In this document: positions 41,859 through 59,648 of the stretch, piece after piece
How positions within the stretch are numbered: the first letter of the stretch is position 1
How the letters are laid out: each line of letters opens with the position of its first letter
NCBI GenBank assembly: GCA_020746105.1
Contig: CM036619.1
Span: 57,709,135 to 57,773,134 of the forward strand
Length of the DNA: 64,000 nucleotides
Reading direction: 5' to 3'
DNA from: Trogon surrucura
Lineage: Eukaryota > Chordata > Aves > Trogoniformes > Trogonidae
Program-made: the position numbers and the translations under genes
The notes under the pieces: model-generated
The model's input: the letters and a program-made list of their open reading frames with translations, nothing else
Databases searched by the model: none
Told to the model about the DNA's origin: nothing

Positions 41859-42886
41859 GTAAGTAAATATATACGCAGCATATTTTCTTTTCCTTTCAGT
41901 TCGTATCCGTGGGAAAGCGGTATGAGAATTACAAACAGGCTTTTAGGGGGGTATTTTTTCAACTGGTCAGTGTGTGTGACCCCTGTATTAGCAGTGATTC
42001 ACATTGCAACTCAAGAGTTCACTGGGTTTTTGTCTTTCCCACTGCAGTTAAGTAGATTCCATGTGCACACCCAAGTAAAATTGGGGAAAACTTGCCAATT
42101 GATAGAGCAATCTTGATAATACTGTAGCAGGATGAGTCAACTGGTGGAATATTCACTACCAAATACCAGATAACAATGCAGAAATTCAAGAAAGCTTCTA
42201 AGTTGTATGGGCAGTCTGGGGAAGATGAGCCAGCTGGGCTCATGTGAAATCTAAGAAATAAATGGGCAAAAGTGAGAGAGGAGAACCTGTGTATTTTAGC
42301 TGTATATGATATATATAACTATAAATCTCATTTTAAGTCCTTCATACTGCCATTCTGACATGTTCTGGGAGGGAATAAAAGCTTGAAAATATTTTTTTAA
42401 AATAACTGGAGGATGTAGTTCCTCTCCTTTTTTCTGGTTCCCTTTTCTCTTGCCCTTCCTTGCAGTTCTAAGTTTTTGTTTCACCTTATGCAGCATGAAG
42501 AGTCAGGCTGGTTAACCTCTGCTTCGTGTCAGTTTTGCTTTCTACTTCTTCCACTTGGTTGCAGTGTTTGAGGGCAGCATGTGGGTCCAAAGCTATTTGT
42601 AGATATTATTGACAAGCATTGATGTTAACATTACTGAGACCATAATTAACCCAACATGTGCTAGATTAGCATTACGCTAAATAAAGGCAAACCTTTTCTT
42701 TTTTAAACCCCAGAATATTTTTTTATGTCTCAACAACCATATAGTGTTACGACACACAGTTAGTCTTAGTATTTTTTTAGTGGACCTCACAGAATTGTAA
42801 CATTTAACTGCGTTTGGACCACTTGTTGGTACTGCATAATGGTAAGTGTAGAAGTGCTGTATGGAAATGGAGTCTGGGTAAAAAAT

Positions 42887-42914
42887 TTTGAAAATGTAAC
42901 TTTGAAAATGTAAC
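42887..42914. repeat. Exact 14-base tandem duplication
   Basis: tttgaaaatgtaac occurs twice in direct succession, about 150 bases upstream of the first GNAL exon in the window. Confidence 0.85.
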
Positions 42915-43064
42915 CTTAATCACTTAGGTGAATCATTGGATTCATACCTTTACCATTGGACTTCTGGCTTACTTTGCAGCAGGAATCTAAACCAGAAAAG
43001 GTGGTGAAAATTGTTACATTAGACAGTGTTTTACATACCTAAGTGCCTTTTGTTTTTCTTCTAG

Positions 43065-43119
43065 CTTTTTAGAAAGAATCGACAGCGTCAGCATGGATGA
43101 CTACACACCCACAGATCAG
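43065..43119 (+). CDS. GNAL: GNAL exon (first in window; FLERIDSVS...TPTDQ)
   Basis: This 55-base exon opens the visible part of the G-alpha-olf gene. Its first base completes a codon begun in the previous exon, then 18 codons read FLERIDSVSMDDYTPTDQ, the end of the helical domain just before switch I. The acceptor follows a good pyrimidine tract (tttgtttttcttctag) and the donor is CAG|gttagt. The FLERIDSVS wording favours GNAL over its paralogue GNAS (FLDKID, from memory). The Met in SVSMDDY is, as I recall, absent from human GNAL (Leu-Val there). G-alpha-olf is the GTP-binding alpha subunit that activates adenylyl cyclase at the inner face of the plasma membrane, notably in olfactory and striatal neurons. 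Confidence 0.95.
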
Positions 43120-46702
<3,583 letters not shown>

Positions 46703-46938
46703 TAAAAATATTCCGCTTTTTTTTTTTTGAACTTAGTCTCTGAGGTGTGAATGGCTTAGTATTTATTCACACTTAATGTGTCACTAATGCAGGAGTCCAA
46801 TGTTACAGATATTTTCTTGGGGTATTTTTGGCAGATTGGGGAATAATGGCAGCGTGACCCCTGGGAGTATGTGCTGGAATAATGGAGATGTTCTTTTCTC
46901 TTTCCTTTCTTTCTTTTTTTTCTCTGTGCTCTGCCCAG

Positions 46939-47059
46939 ATGTCACGGCTATCATCTTTGTTGTGGCTTGCAGCAGCTACAACATGGTAATAAGGGAAGAC
47001 AATAACACAAACAGACTACGGGAATCCCTGGACCTTTTCAAAAGTATCTGGAATAATAG
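46939..47059 (+). CDS. GNAL: GNAL exon carrying switch III
   Basis: This 121-base exon reads (D)[19 protein letters not shown], then [20 protein letters not shown] and the first two bases of Arg. It covers beta-strand 4, the switch III loop and helix alpha-3. ACSSYN and [14 protein letters not shown] are G-alpha-olf-like, while IIFVVA is closer to the G-alpha-s wording. It follows an intron of only 241 bases with a long pyrimidine tract (tttctttctttttttttctctgtgctctgcccag). The donor is AG|gtaaaa. Confidence 0.97.
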
Positions 47060-50600
<3,541 letters not shown>

Positions 50601-51894
50601 TGATGGGTTTTTGTAGAAAGCTAGAAGGACAGGAGAATGTCTGGCAATTCCCTAATTCCTTCAGCTGCCCATCTTGCAGAACCTTCCCCAGGGCTTGCAC
50701 ATTTTTATGCCCGTTTTATATAAAGTCACTTGCCCTGCTAACTGTCACAGAGCAAGTAAGTGCCAGTGCTGGCAGGGGTTGTGTCCCTGCCTGCTTGATT
50801 CGGGGTTCGGTGTGGGTGCCGGCAGCCCTCGCTCTGTGTGCAGGGGGACTCTTTCCATCACCAGTTAGTGAGGTTTTCTGTGCTCGTCTTTACCCATAAG
50901 ATGTTACGGGCTATTGTTTTGAGTATTTAATTTTTTTGTATCAATCTGGTCTGTGTTTAAGCAAATAGGCTTCTTCTGGGTTTTTATCCTGTATTTTTTC
51001 AGGGGCTTTGGCAGTGGTCTGCTGGCAAGACAGAATGAACAGAAAAGCAGATTTTAGCCTTAAATAAGATTTCTGTTGTCCCAGGTAGGACGTTTCCCTC
51101 ACCCTAGGATTGGTGTCATGGCCCTGTTGAGGAGTTGTAAGAAGGTTTCCTTGTCTGGTCACAGTTGTTCCTACAGTTAAGGTTTCCTCCAGAGCTGGAG
51201 CTGAAGAGATGTTGTCTATATTTGCAGACAGAAGCAGTTAGTTAGCAGGTGCGTGATCACAGCCCCACGCTGCTGTCAGACACAGGGCCTAATGCAGTAT
51301 CACCTACAGCTTCACTCACATTGAGTCATTCCCACAGTGTGAAGCAGCAATGGACACCAGAACCAAAGCTTATCCGTCTTGCCCTACTGGTAGAAACTGT
51401 GTGGGGGCGTTTGAGGGAACAAATTTCATCATTAGAATTAAGAATTTTAAAGTCATTATGCATTTGCAGGTATTGTTGGGATTTACAGCTGTTGATGCAA
51501 CGAGAAAGAAAGAAGCAATTAACTGTGTTCACACTCTGGAGATTTTCTCTCACAACTTGAACCTTCTGGATGTTGAGGAAAAAATGTCAGATTGTGCTGT
51601 GTTAACAAAAGAGTTACGAAAAAAAAAGACCCTACTTCAAGCTAAATCTCTTTCGTAATGCTGAAAAGTCATGAAGCAGGTGATGATACTCAGTTTGGAA
51701 GGAGGGTCCAAGAGAACCAAGTTATGAGGAAACTAGGATGAAACTCCCCTCCTTTATCTTTTTTCATTATTTTAAATAAGCACATCAAGGGCAAGGTCCT
51801 TACCCAGCATGACTCGCTGGCACTGTACAAAGAGGTAGGGAGGGGAGAGGTTAGACATTGCGCTCCCGTGAAAAAACAGTGTGCAGCTATGGAG

Positions 51895-52248
51895 GCCCTC
51901 TTCAGCGGCCTGAAAGGAGGTTGTAGTGAGGTGGGGATGGGTCTCTTCTCCTAAGTAACAAGCAACAGGACAAGAAGAAAAGACCTCAAATTGTGCCAGA
52001 GGAGGTTTAGATTGGATATTATGAAAAATTTCTTCACCAAAAGGGTTGTGAAGCACTGGAGCAGGCTGCCCAGGGTAGTGGTGGAGTCACCATCCCTGGA
52101 GGTGTTTAAAAGGCCTGTAGGTGTGGTGCTTCGGGACTTGGTTTGTGGTGGACTTGGCATTGCCAGGTTAACAGGAATGGACTTGGATGGACTTGTTTGG
52201 ACTTGGCTGATCTTAAAGGTCTTTTCCAACCTGAATAATTCTGTAATC
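51895..52248 (+). mobile_element. CR1 LINE 3' fragment in the last GNAL intron
   Basis: The sequence runs from ggcctgaaaggaggttgtag through aatttcttcacc, agcaggctgcccagggtag and gtggagtcaccatccctgga to tcttttccaacctgaataat and tctgtaatc. These are the ORF2 C-terminus and tail of CR1 in sense with GNAL. The decoded tail ([33 protein letters not shown]) carries substitutions and the 5' part is missing. Confidence 0.92.
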
Positions 52249-53831
52249 TCCCCAGTAAGCAATGTTCGTGTGTCATGTCTCCTGGGTTTGTGCTTCATTT
52301 CTCAGTGTAAAGGAACAGAGGGATGTAATGATTTGAACAGTTGCTTTAAACTTTTCGGCTGTTTGAGATTCAAGTCTTGCAAGCAAAGTGTTTCTGCTGC
52401 CTAAGTGGTCTGAAAAGCCCCTGTGTGCCCTGAGTATGGCGGCCACACATGGGCCCAGCATGGAGGGAGGGCGAGTAGAAACAGGGACTTCCAGATTCCT
52501 GACGTTAGGCACAAAAGGCTGAGGTTTCAGAGAAAGGGGACAGGGTGAAAAAAGCCCAGCCTGCAGACTGGGGAGGGGTCTGATGTCCTCACCCAGGTGT
52601 GAGGAAGAAAAGATGTGTATTTTCTACCTATGGCCTTCTTGGCTTTGCTCTATACGTTTCTTTCCAGGTCTCTTCATTTATGACCTTTTCCTTGTCCCGC
52701 TCTGTTAAATTTGGAGACGCAACCAGAGAAATCTGGTTTTATGCATTTGGAAGCTTTATGGCGATTTTTATCAGGGTAGCAAGTCCGCATAAGGCAGGAA
52801 ACCGCCGCCATGGTGCTGCACCCCTCAAAACTCTACCTGGCTGCAGGCAGTGGTACCGGCAAATTTAAAGCATGTTGGTTTGAAGAACTTCAGAAGGAGG
52901 TTAAATCAAAACCTATTTCGAGAAACTGTTGCAGCATGGTATACGAGTGTTGGGAAGGCAAAATACATTGGCTGCTGGTTTCGGGATTGGTGCAGGGGCT
53001 TGTGGCCTCCAGGGGCTTTGGCGACAGGCCTGGCTGCTCGGCACCATTGGTTTCTGACGGGGTGGAGTGATGGGCAAGGGCTGGTAGGTTGTATCTTGTT
53101 GGGAATTCTCCTTCCTTGGGTTCAGGCGTGTCCCCTCCCCTCCCAAGCTCCTCGCAGAGGCAGCCTGCTCGTGCGCTCCTCGCTAAGGTGGCTCCCCAGC
53201 CCCATTTTGGTGTTTTGTACACGGGACTCTCCAGCTGCTGATGTTATGTTTTAATAACATCCTCAGTGTATAGGCAGCCCCTCTTAAAACAGTGGCGTGG
53301 CCTCTCTGATTCATGCCAGGTTTTAAAAAGTCTGAATCCAGGAGGTGGAGGAGCTGCTGTGCAAGCAGACAAGACGAGGCTCCCTCAAATCGTGCATTTG
53401 GCTTCTCACTGAAAACTGTCATCCTGAGCCTGACAGTATAGGGACACCATATTAAATATTCCCACTTTTGTTCCGGGTGATGTTATTTCCCCTCTGAACT
53501 GGTGCTAAGTAACACACTACTAATCAAAATTACTTTTGACTAGGTGTGTAAAATGACTAGATATTGTAAAATGAGAGGTACAGAGCTGTCCAGGGACCCA
53601 TGACTTGTGTAAGCAGGTGTCCCCAGAACATTGTGGGCAGTGCACTACCATGGGCATTAGTGGAATCAGTGCATGACAAACACAAGCAAACACTTGATGA
53701 AAGAACACTTACTGTACCAAAACACGAGAAAAAGCCATGAACCTTGAGTTGGTGGGGTGGTGTGCTCCCTGCTGCCTGCATCTGGGTGGCACTGACAGCC
53801 TTTGTACGTTGTCCCTCACTGATTGCATGTG

Positions 53832-53893
53832 ACATTTAGTCCTAGAAAAAGCACATTAGTCCTAGAAAAAAGCACATTTAGTCCTAGAAAAAC
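53832..53893. repeat. Tandem repeat, about 3 units of ~21-23 bases
   Basis: The unit cacatttagtcctagaaaaa is repeated three times with small length changes in its A-run and T-run, just upstream of the CR1 fragment at 53950. Confidence 0.85.
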
Positions 53894-53949
53894 CATCCTT
53901 ACGGTACGTAACTGCTGTGTGCGGACCACACGGAGATGTTGATGCGTCA

Positions 53950-54178
53950 ACGTTAGATTAGGCACTAGGAAGAAGTTCTTTACTATAAAGGTGGTGAGAC
54001 CCTGGAAGAGGTTGCCCAGAGAAGTTGTGGATGCCCCATCCCTGGAAGTGTCCAAGGCCAGGTCAGATGGGGCTTTGAGCAGCCTGATCTAGTGGGAGAG
54101 AGGTGTCCCTGCCATGGCAGGGGGTTGGAACTAGGTGATCTTGAAGGTTCCTTCCAACCAAAACCATTCTGTGATGCT
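53950..54178 (+). mobile_element. CR1 LINE 3' fragment, different subfamily
   Basis: The stretch ttagattaggcactaggaag, then gaggttgcccagagaagttg and gccccatccctggaagtgtc, ends with gccatggcagggggttggaa, tgatcttgaaggttccttcc and accattctgtgatgctgt. The ccatggcaggggg tail marks a CR1 subfamily different from the copies at 3.9 and 18.4 kb. It is 5'-truncated to about 230 bases. Confidence 0.9.
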
Positions 54179-55862
54179 GTGCGCTGTTCCAGTGCACTGA
54201 GGCGGTGCTGCTCAAAGGAAGTGTGCTGGAAGCAGTGAGGGCAACAACAGCTGGAGGCTGCACGGGGGCCCGCCCATAGGTCTCAAACGGTGCAGAGCGG
54301 AAGAGCCACAGAGCCCTGCAACACACCGAGGCTTGTGAGATAAGAAGGGGCTGTCTTTTGGAGCACAGTATTCTTTTCAAAGTCCGATTTCAAAAAAAGT
54401 TTGTTAGCTGGTCTCCTTGCTGCATGTGGGTGGCGGCATTATATGACTGTCGTATAGAAGAGATCTGCAGGGGGAAATAAAAAATAAAGCAGGTATTGTA
54501 TCAAAAACAGAAGCACTATTGCATTTTTTTACTGTTTTAAAATCAGTATCATCTTGAATGTCCATGCACACCACTGTCCTTTTGGCCCTTGGGTTCCTCA
54601 GGGTCTGATTTCCCCCAGACTTTGCAAGACAGCAAACAACCCTTCAATAGAGTCTACATTTTAACTGAGTTTCAGCAGCTTGCCACTATTGCAGTAATTT
54701 GTAAAACTTTTTTTTTCTTGTTTCATTATTGTTTAGCGTGCTTCATGCTTCGAATATGGTCTGAACAACTTACTCTTCAATCTATTACATTATTAAATTG
54801 ATATTTTTCATGAGGGCGAGGTATTGAGTGTAGCTTAATAAAAAGAATGTAATTTTAATATACATATGGAACACCTCCTGTTTAATTGTGTAGAATATCT
54901 AATGTTACCTAAGTTACCTGCAACGATCTGCAATTTCTTGTGATGTAATTACGTAAATCATGCCTTCTAAATGTTTATAGGTCAATCCTACACATAAAAT
55001 AAATCACTGTATTAAGAATACATAGTGTAACTAGAGGGAGAGAAAACACTGGGGTTTGTTGTTTAGTAAGCATAATTCCTGATAAAATTCAGAAAATATT
55101 TATTAAAATTACTAGCCAAGAACTGACCTTCTGCTTTCATGACATTCCATGTATATTCTCTAAGATAACAAGCTAGAATGAATTTATATTTATCAGTCCT
55201 GCAGTAATACAGAACAAAATAAAAACTTTTAACAAGATAACCACTGGCAAAGTGACGCTGGTGCTTAAGTTAGCAACCTCAAAAGTAATGAGGTAGCCTT
55301 GCAAGAATTCAGTCCTGCCTGGTCTGATGTTTACTGGATTTGTGCATGTTTTATTATTCTGAGAACCTGGTTATTCCAGTGAGAGTTCCGCCACATCCTG
55401 GTCTCTGTAACGACACCAGCTCCTCAGCCGGCCTGGCAGGGTCTCTGGGTAAAGGGAACTTCAGGGGCCTTCCGCTGCCAGAAGTGGAAGCAGTTGGATG
55501 CTGTTCTCTGCCGCTGCGAGCTTCACAGCTGGGAGGTGTTCAGATTGGTGTTGCTGATTTGAAACAAAAGTTCAGAAGTTTGCCATGTGATGGCACCAGA
55601 AAAGAAGAGGAAACAGTTCCTGGGATGAGCTGCACAGTGATGTGCAAACATCACAGGCATGTGCAAACGGTGAGAGCGTCAGTGGTGCTTACCAAGCACC
55701 AACTGTAACTTTTTGAATCTTCATTTCAAATCTGTGATTCATTTGGGACCAGACCACAGCCCTCCATTTATGTATTTATTTTAATGATCTGTGGACAGGA
55801 TTTCTGGGGGTTCTTGGTACTCCCTAAGTCTGCAGGCTGCTGAGATGTGAAATTTGTGGTGA

Positions 55863-56048
<186 letters not shown>

Positions 56049-57479
56049 GGGGGATCACCGTGGAACCTGTGGTTTTAAATTCTTTGCTCCTTACTCTTTC
56101 TCTTGATACTACCCCACACAGGGTGGAGGAATATACTATAGAAATGTCAGTCTCTTCACTTTGTTTACTTTAATTATTTAACCGTAAAGCTGATTTGAAG
56201 CAAGTTTGGGTTGGTTTTCCTTCATGCTTCTTGGGACAATTTTTGTGCTTTATTTTGACATGCCACTTCTTCGTCATTCCACTAAGCCCTTCGGCTACCT
56301 CTGTTCCCTTAGGTTTTGTTATTTTGACTGCACGTGACCTGCTAAATTTTTTCCAGCGGGTCAGCGTCAGCTCAAACTGGTATGTCAGCTGGATGACACT
56401 AAAGTCATAGCTATCCCTCTGTGTGGGTTTCCTTTTTAACATGACATTGAAGAGTACTTGATGGGTGAAAAAAAAAAAAGATTAATGCACTTTGTATCAG
56501 GTTATTAAATACTGTTGAGGAAGTAGACACACAATGTAGCAGCACCACAATATTTATTACTCTGTCACAGTTTTTAGCATTTCTGAGTTGCAGGTCAACT
56601 GATAAAGTGACCTCCTCTTTTAAGCCGTTACTGGCACAGGAAGTAGAGTAGATAATGAGAGGAATAGTGAAGACAAAGCAATTTTTCTGGGGTTTTGGAG
56701 CTAAGTGTCTCTGCGCACCTCAGGCGTTTGAATTACAGCTACTTTTCAGCCTGTTGCATCTAGGCAGAAAATTTACCACCCTCACTTACGTTATTTGTGC
56801 TGTCCACAAATGATCCTTTTAGTTCAGATCATTCTTGGACAACAGTCCTCTCCCTATATATATTTTTTTTTGTTTTACTGCTGGTTTATTATATTGTACA
56901 GACTGTAAAATGTAATATTATTTTGTACAACTTTATTGAAGAAAAATACTTGTAGAAGATCTTTGTGCCTTGATTATGGCTGTACCTGTAAAATGAGCTA
57001 AGATGTAAGTATGTTTTTGATTGCGCTGTACAGCTTGATGTCAACCTTACCTGCAGCAGTGACTGGAGGTAAGAACTTTATCTGTAGAGTTTAGGGTTTT
57101 TTTTCTGGTTTATATAAAAATGCTCTTTAGTATAAAAAATATAAATTATGCAAATTAACCACTTACCTTTCCAAGTAAGGTATTACAGTCACCGGTTGTT
57201 GCAGCAAACATGCCTTTCTCTTTTGAAGTCTCAGCTTTAAAACATTGGAATTCATTCAAGTGTCCAAATTGCAACCTGGTGTTGTTTTAATGGGAACCAA
57301 GGATTTTTATTTTTTTTTCCTTTATATTTAGAAAATATGTTTGGTAATTCTTTGGTCATTCATAGAACTTCACAATTGCACAGACCGATTGTGAATGTGT
57401 AAAAGCACCATTATATAGAGCTCTTCAATCTTTGTACCAACAGCGGCTTTCATTGTGCAAGTAAATAGCGAGAAAGAAG

Positions 57480-57493
57480 AAAAAAAAAAAAAA
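57480..57493. repeat. Poly(A) tract in GNAL 3' UTR
   Basis: A run of about 14 A, encoded in the genome just upstream of the polyadenylation signal. Confidence 0.75.
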
Positions 57494-57555
57494 GGTGTAT
57501 AAACCCTTGTGTCTGGCCTAAGAGAATTACAAGATGACATTTTTATTTCTCTTTT

Positions 57556-57561
57556 AATAAA
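57556..57561 (+). terminator. GNAL: Polyadenylation signal AATAAA for GNAL
   Basis: A canonical AATAAA is followed by a CA dinucleotide about 6 bases later and a T/G-rich stretch (ttgttttattttaaatattgt). This is the usual layout of a vertebrate poly(A) site. It is the first AATAAA after the GNAL stop. Confidence 0.6.
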
Positions 57562-57575
57562 GAGACACATTAGAA

Positions 57576-58719
57576 AATTGTTTTATTTTAAATATTGTAG
57601 AATCAAAATGTGTGAATATTTCTCAAACTTGAATAATTTATGCAAATGACATTCTCAAAACAAGTTGTGGTACAGTACAATATATAAAAAGCAAGAATTG
57701 CTGTAGCAATAAGGCATGTCCTTTTTAGTAACTATAACACTGCTTTATATTTTATACATAGGTGTTTTATGTCTGTGACTATATACTTTTCCTGTGTCCA
57801 AGATAACCTGTACAAATGTCTAAAATTACAGTTGCAATAACAGAAACCTAGAGAAGTGTTAGACTACATTACTTTATAGAGTGTTTTACCACACTTCGGA
57901 CCATTCCTCCCACTTCATTTTAAATTTAGGGAGAGATTAAGAGCTAACACATTCCCCACACCAGGATATAAAGCAGCGGCTTTGATTAACTTTTTACTAG
58001 AAGTATTGGTTATAAACCCCAATCAGTCATCTTTTTAAATTCAGGCTACAGATGAACTGAGAATTTGTTTCTATTTGTTGATAATAATCCCATTTTAGAT
58101 ACTACAGTATGACCACTTCCTCTTCCCAGAAATGTGTATACTTTGATATCTGTACGTTCAATTTAGTCAGCAGATATTTCCCAGAAAATAAAAGGCTGGA
58201 TGGAATAAGCTAATAATAACAACAAACAAAATTCCCAAACGCAAAGATTCTCTCGCTTTCCGTGCCAAAGAAAGTAACAGAGCGAATAACAAAAGACAGT
58301 CTTTGCTTTTAAAAACAACCCCAAGCCCTGGGGTTCAGGTTAGAGCTCCCGGCCTCTGCAGGAATGTCAGCAGGAAAACTGGTCCTGGGGTGAAGCAGGT
58401 CCGCTGGTTTTTCTGGGGCGGGTGGGGAGAAGCGGTACCTTTGTCGCATCTTCCCCTGTGGGCAGCGCGCTGAGGCGCTTAGTTCAGCGGTTCCGCTCTC
58501 CGCCTGCCCCAGCGGAGCTAGTGCAGTTCAAAGCGTGGCTCTGCAGCAAGTTCAGAGATCTTGGCGGCCCCGCAGGATTCTAAAATAATGTGAGTTCCTC
58601 TCCCTGTCTGACCCTAGAGTGAGGGCCAAGGCACAGGGTAACGTTACTGCAGCTGTATTTGACCTTCCTTCTTGCAGCAGATCGGCAACTGGAGGGCCCC
58701 TCACGACACAGAGCTCTGG
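57576..58719. other. Spacer between convergent GNAL and MPPE1 transcripts
   Basis: About 1.1 kb between the two inferred cleavage sites. The first part is AT-rich and holds a second + strand AATAAA (58187-58192) and a minus-strand AATAAA (58187 is +; the minus one reads as TTTATT at 57582-57587). The part 58320-58570 is GC-rich (ggcagcgcgctgaggcgc, ggttccgctctccgcctgcc). No open frame of note. Confidence 0.5.
58187..58192 (+). terminator. GNAL: Possible distal GNAL polyadenylation signal
   Basis: A second AATAAA on the + strand, about 630 bases beyond the first. Use of it would extend the GNAL 3' UTR to about 2.1 kb and bring it close to the MPPE1 3' end. Confidence 0.3.
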
Positions 58720-59465
58720 GATGCAATAGGGCCCTCTTTATTTTTTCTTTAAAGCTCATCATAGCACATCTTTTTTTTTAAAAACAGCAGCTTGAGGTGT
58801 CGCCCTAAGTTTTTTTTAAGTGGGTTTCAAGTACATGTCAGCAAACTGGATCCACAAGCTTCTTCCCGTTGTTGTCTGGTAGAAGATGGTAACTGCAAAT
58901 TGTAGTCAGCTAACGAGCTAACGTGTCAGGATCCGGAAGATTTCTTGTCCCAAACCACAGCCCCTTACAGACAATATCCTAAAGAAGTTCCAGAAATCCA
59001 CATCTCTCAGTGCTGATGATCTACTTTTCTGCCTGACCCTAACAAACACGAGTACGACGTTAGAAGGGCCATGCAGCAATAAAACAGAGAAACGTTTCCA
59101 GTTTGCAGGACTGAGCCTCCACCAGGGTAAGACACTAGCGCAGACAAGTCATGAGGCTATAGGATTTACATACTGTACAGTTACACTTTTAATATACGTA
59201 TTTGATACAAAAAAAAATTCTAGCAGGAAAAGGACTCGTTTGATTGTAGAATACAGTATTTTTGTACAGCATGAGACGTTCATTTCAGTTAATTATTTAT
59301 CCTGTAGTAGTCATATCAGCTGTATAGGACTTCTATGGTATGTGTAAATGCAACCTGCCTTCAGACTAGCAATCAAATTAGGTCATTTGCTGGCATGAAT
59401 ATAGTCTGATGTTTGACTGTTCTCAGCTTTGGTATTTCAGTGACTGAATGCAGATGTCTGGCTCT
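58720..59465 (-). other. MPPE1: MPPE1 3' UTR (inferred)
   Basis: On the minus strand this is the non-coding sequence from the MPPE1 stop codon to the inferred cleavage point just beyond the first AATAAA. No coding potential was seen on the minus strand. The exact end is inferred from the signal. Confidence 0.55.
58737..58742 (-). terminator. MPPE1: Polyadenylation signal AATAAA for MPPE1
   Basis: TTTATT on the + strand is AATAAA on the minus strand. Downstream on the minus strand come a ttgca cleavage-type sequence about 15 bases away and a GT-rich stretch (ctctgtgtcgtgagg), a good poly(A) site layout. Confidence 0.55.
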
Positions 59466-59648
59466 TCATACCGCTTTATGCTTACTGATTAAACGCTGAG
59501 CAAAATAAAATGGTGGAGTGAGAAGCTGAAAATGAGCTAGTACCAGGATGACAAGCAGCGCACCTGCTGCACAGTACGTAGTAAAGACTCTGCTCTCATA
59601 CGGAAGGAAGCATTTTTGGAGGGAGAAGTCAGTCGGTGTTATGCTGCC
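59466..59648 (-). CDS. MPPE1: MPPE1 last coding exon: membrane helix and ER retrieval signal
   Basis: Sixty codons plus TGA read on the minus strand. They start GSITPTDFSLQKCFLPYESR, then TTYCAAGALLVILVLAHFQL forms the C-terminal transmembrane helix, and the protein ends RLISKHKAV. The last five residues KHKAV fit the dilysine KxKxx signal that retrieves membrane proteins to the ER, as expected for MPPE1/PGAP5, which works at ER exit sites. The acceptor on the minus strand is ccattcttttccag and the exon begins in phase 0. MPPE1 removes an ethanolamine-phosphate side group from the second mannose of the GPI anchor, which is needed for efficient export of GPI-anchored proteins from the ER. Confidence 0.93.
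   Translation of the reverse strand, partial: GSITPTDFSLQKCFLPYESRVFTTYCAAGALLVILVLAHFQLLTPPFYFAQRLISKHKAV

Larger units (their letters stand above)
37701..43064. other. Intron between CpG island and first visible GNAL exon
   Basis: AT-rich, with a TA/TG dinucleotide run at 39836-39868, a duplicated 14-mer at 42887-42914, and one splice-flanked open block at 41704-41858 described separately. No GNAL exon upstream of 43065 could be found here. Confidence 0.5.
56049..57575 (+). other. GNAL: GNAL 3' UTR (inferred)
   Basis: After the stop codon at 56046-56048 the sequence is AT-rich and has no convincing coding potential. It contains two TTGTACA-type stretches around 56890-56935 and ends at the first canonical polyadenylation signal at 57556-57561. 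The 3' end is inferred from that signal alone. A second AATAAA at 58187-58192 could give a longer transcript. Confidence 0.6.

Noticed and set aside
1-43064. Search for earlier GNAL exons (GAGESGKST exon, ANPENQF exon, NEYQLIDCAQY exon)
   Set aside because: No match to the expected coding sequences was found by reading the + strand. They most likely lie upstream of the window.
1-43064. CHMP1B nested in the GNAL intron, as in humans
   Set aside because: No open frame resembling CHMP1B is present. The human copy is thought to be a mammalian retrogene, so its absence in a bird is expected.
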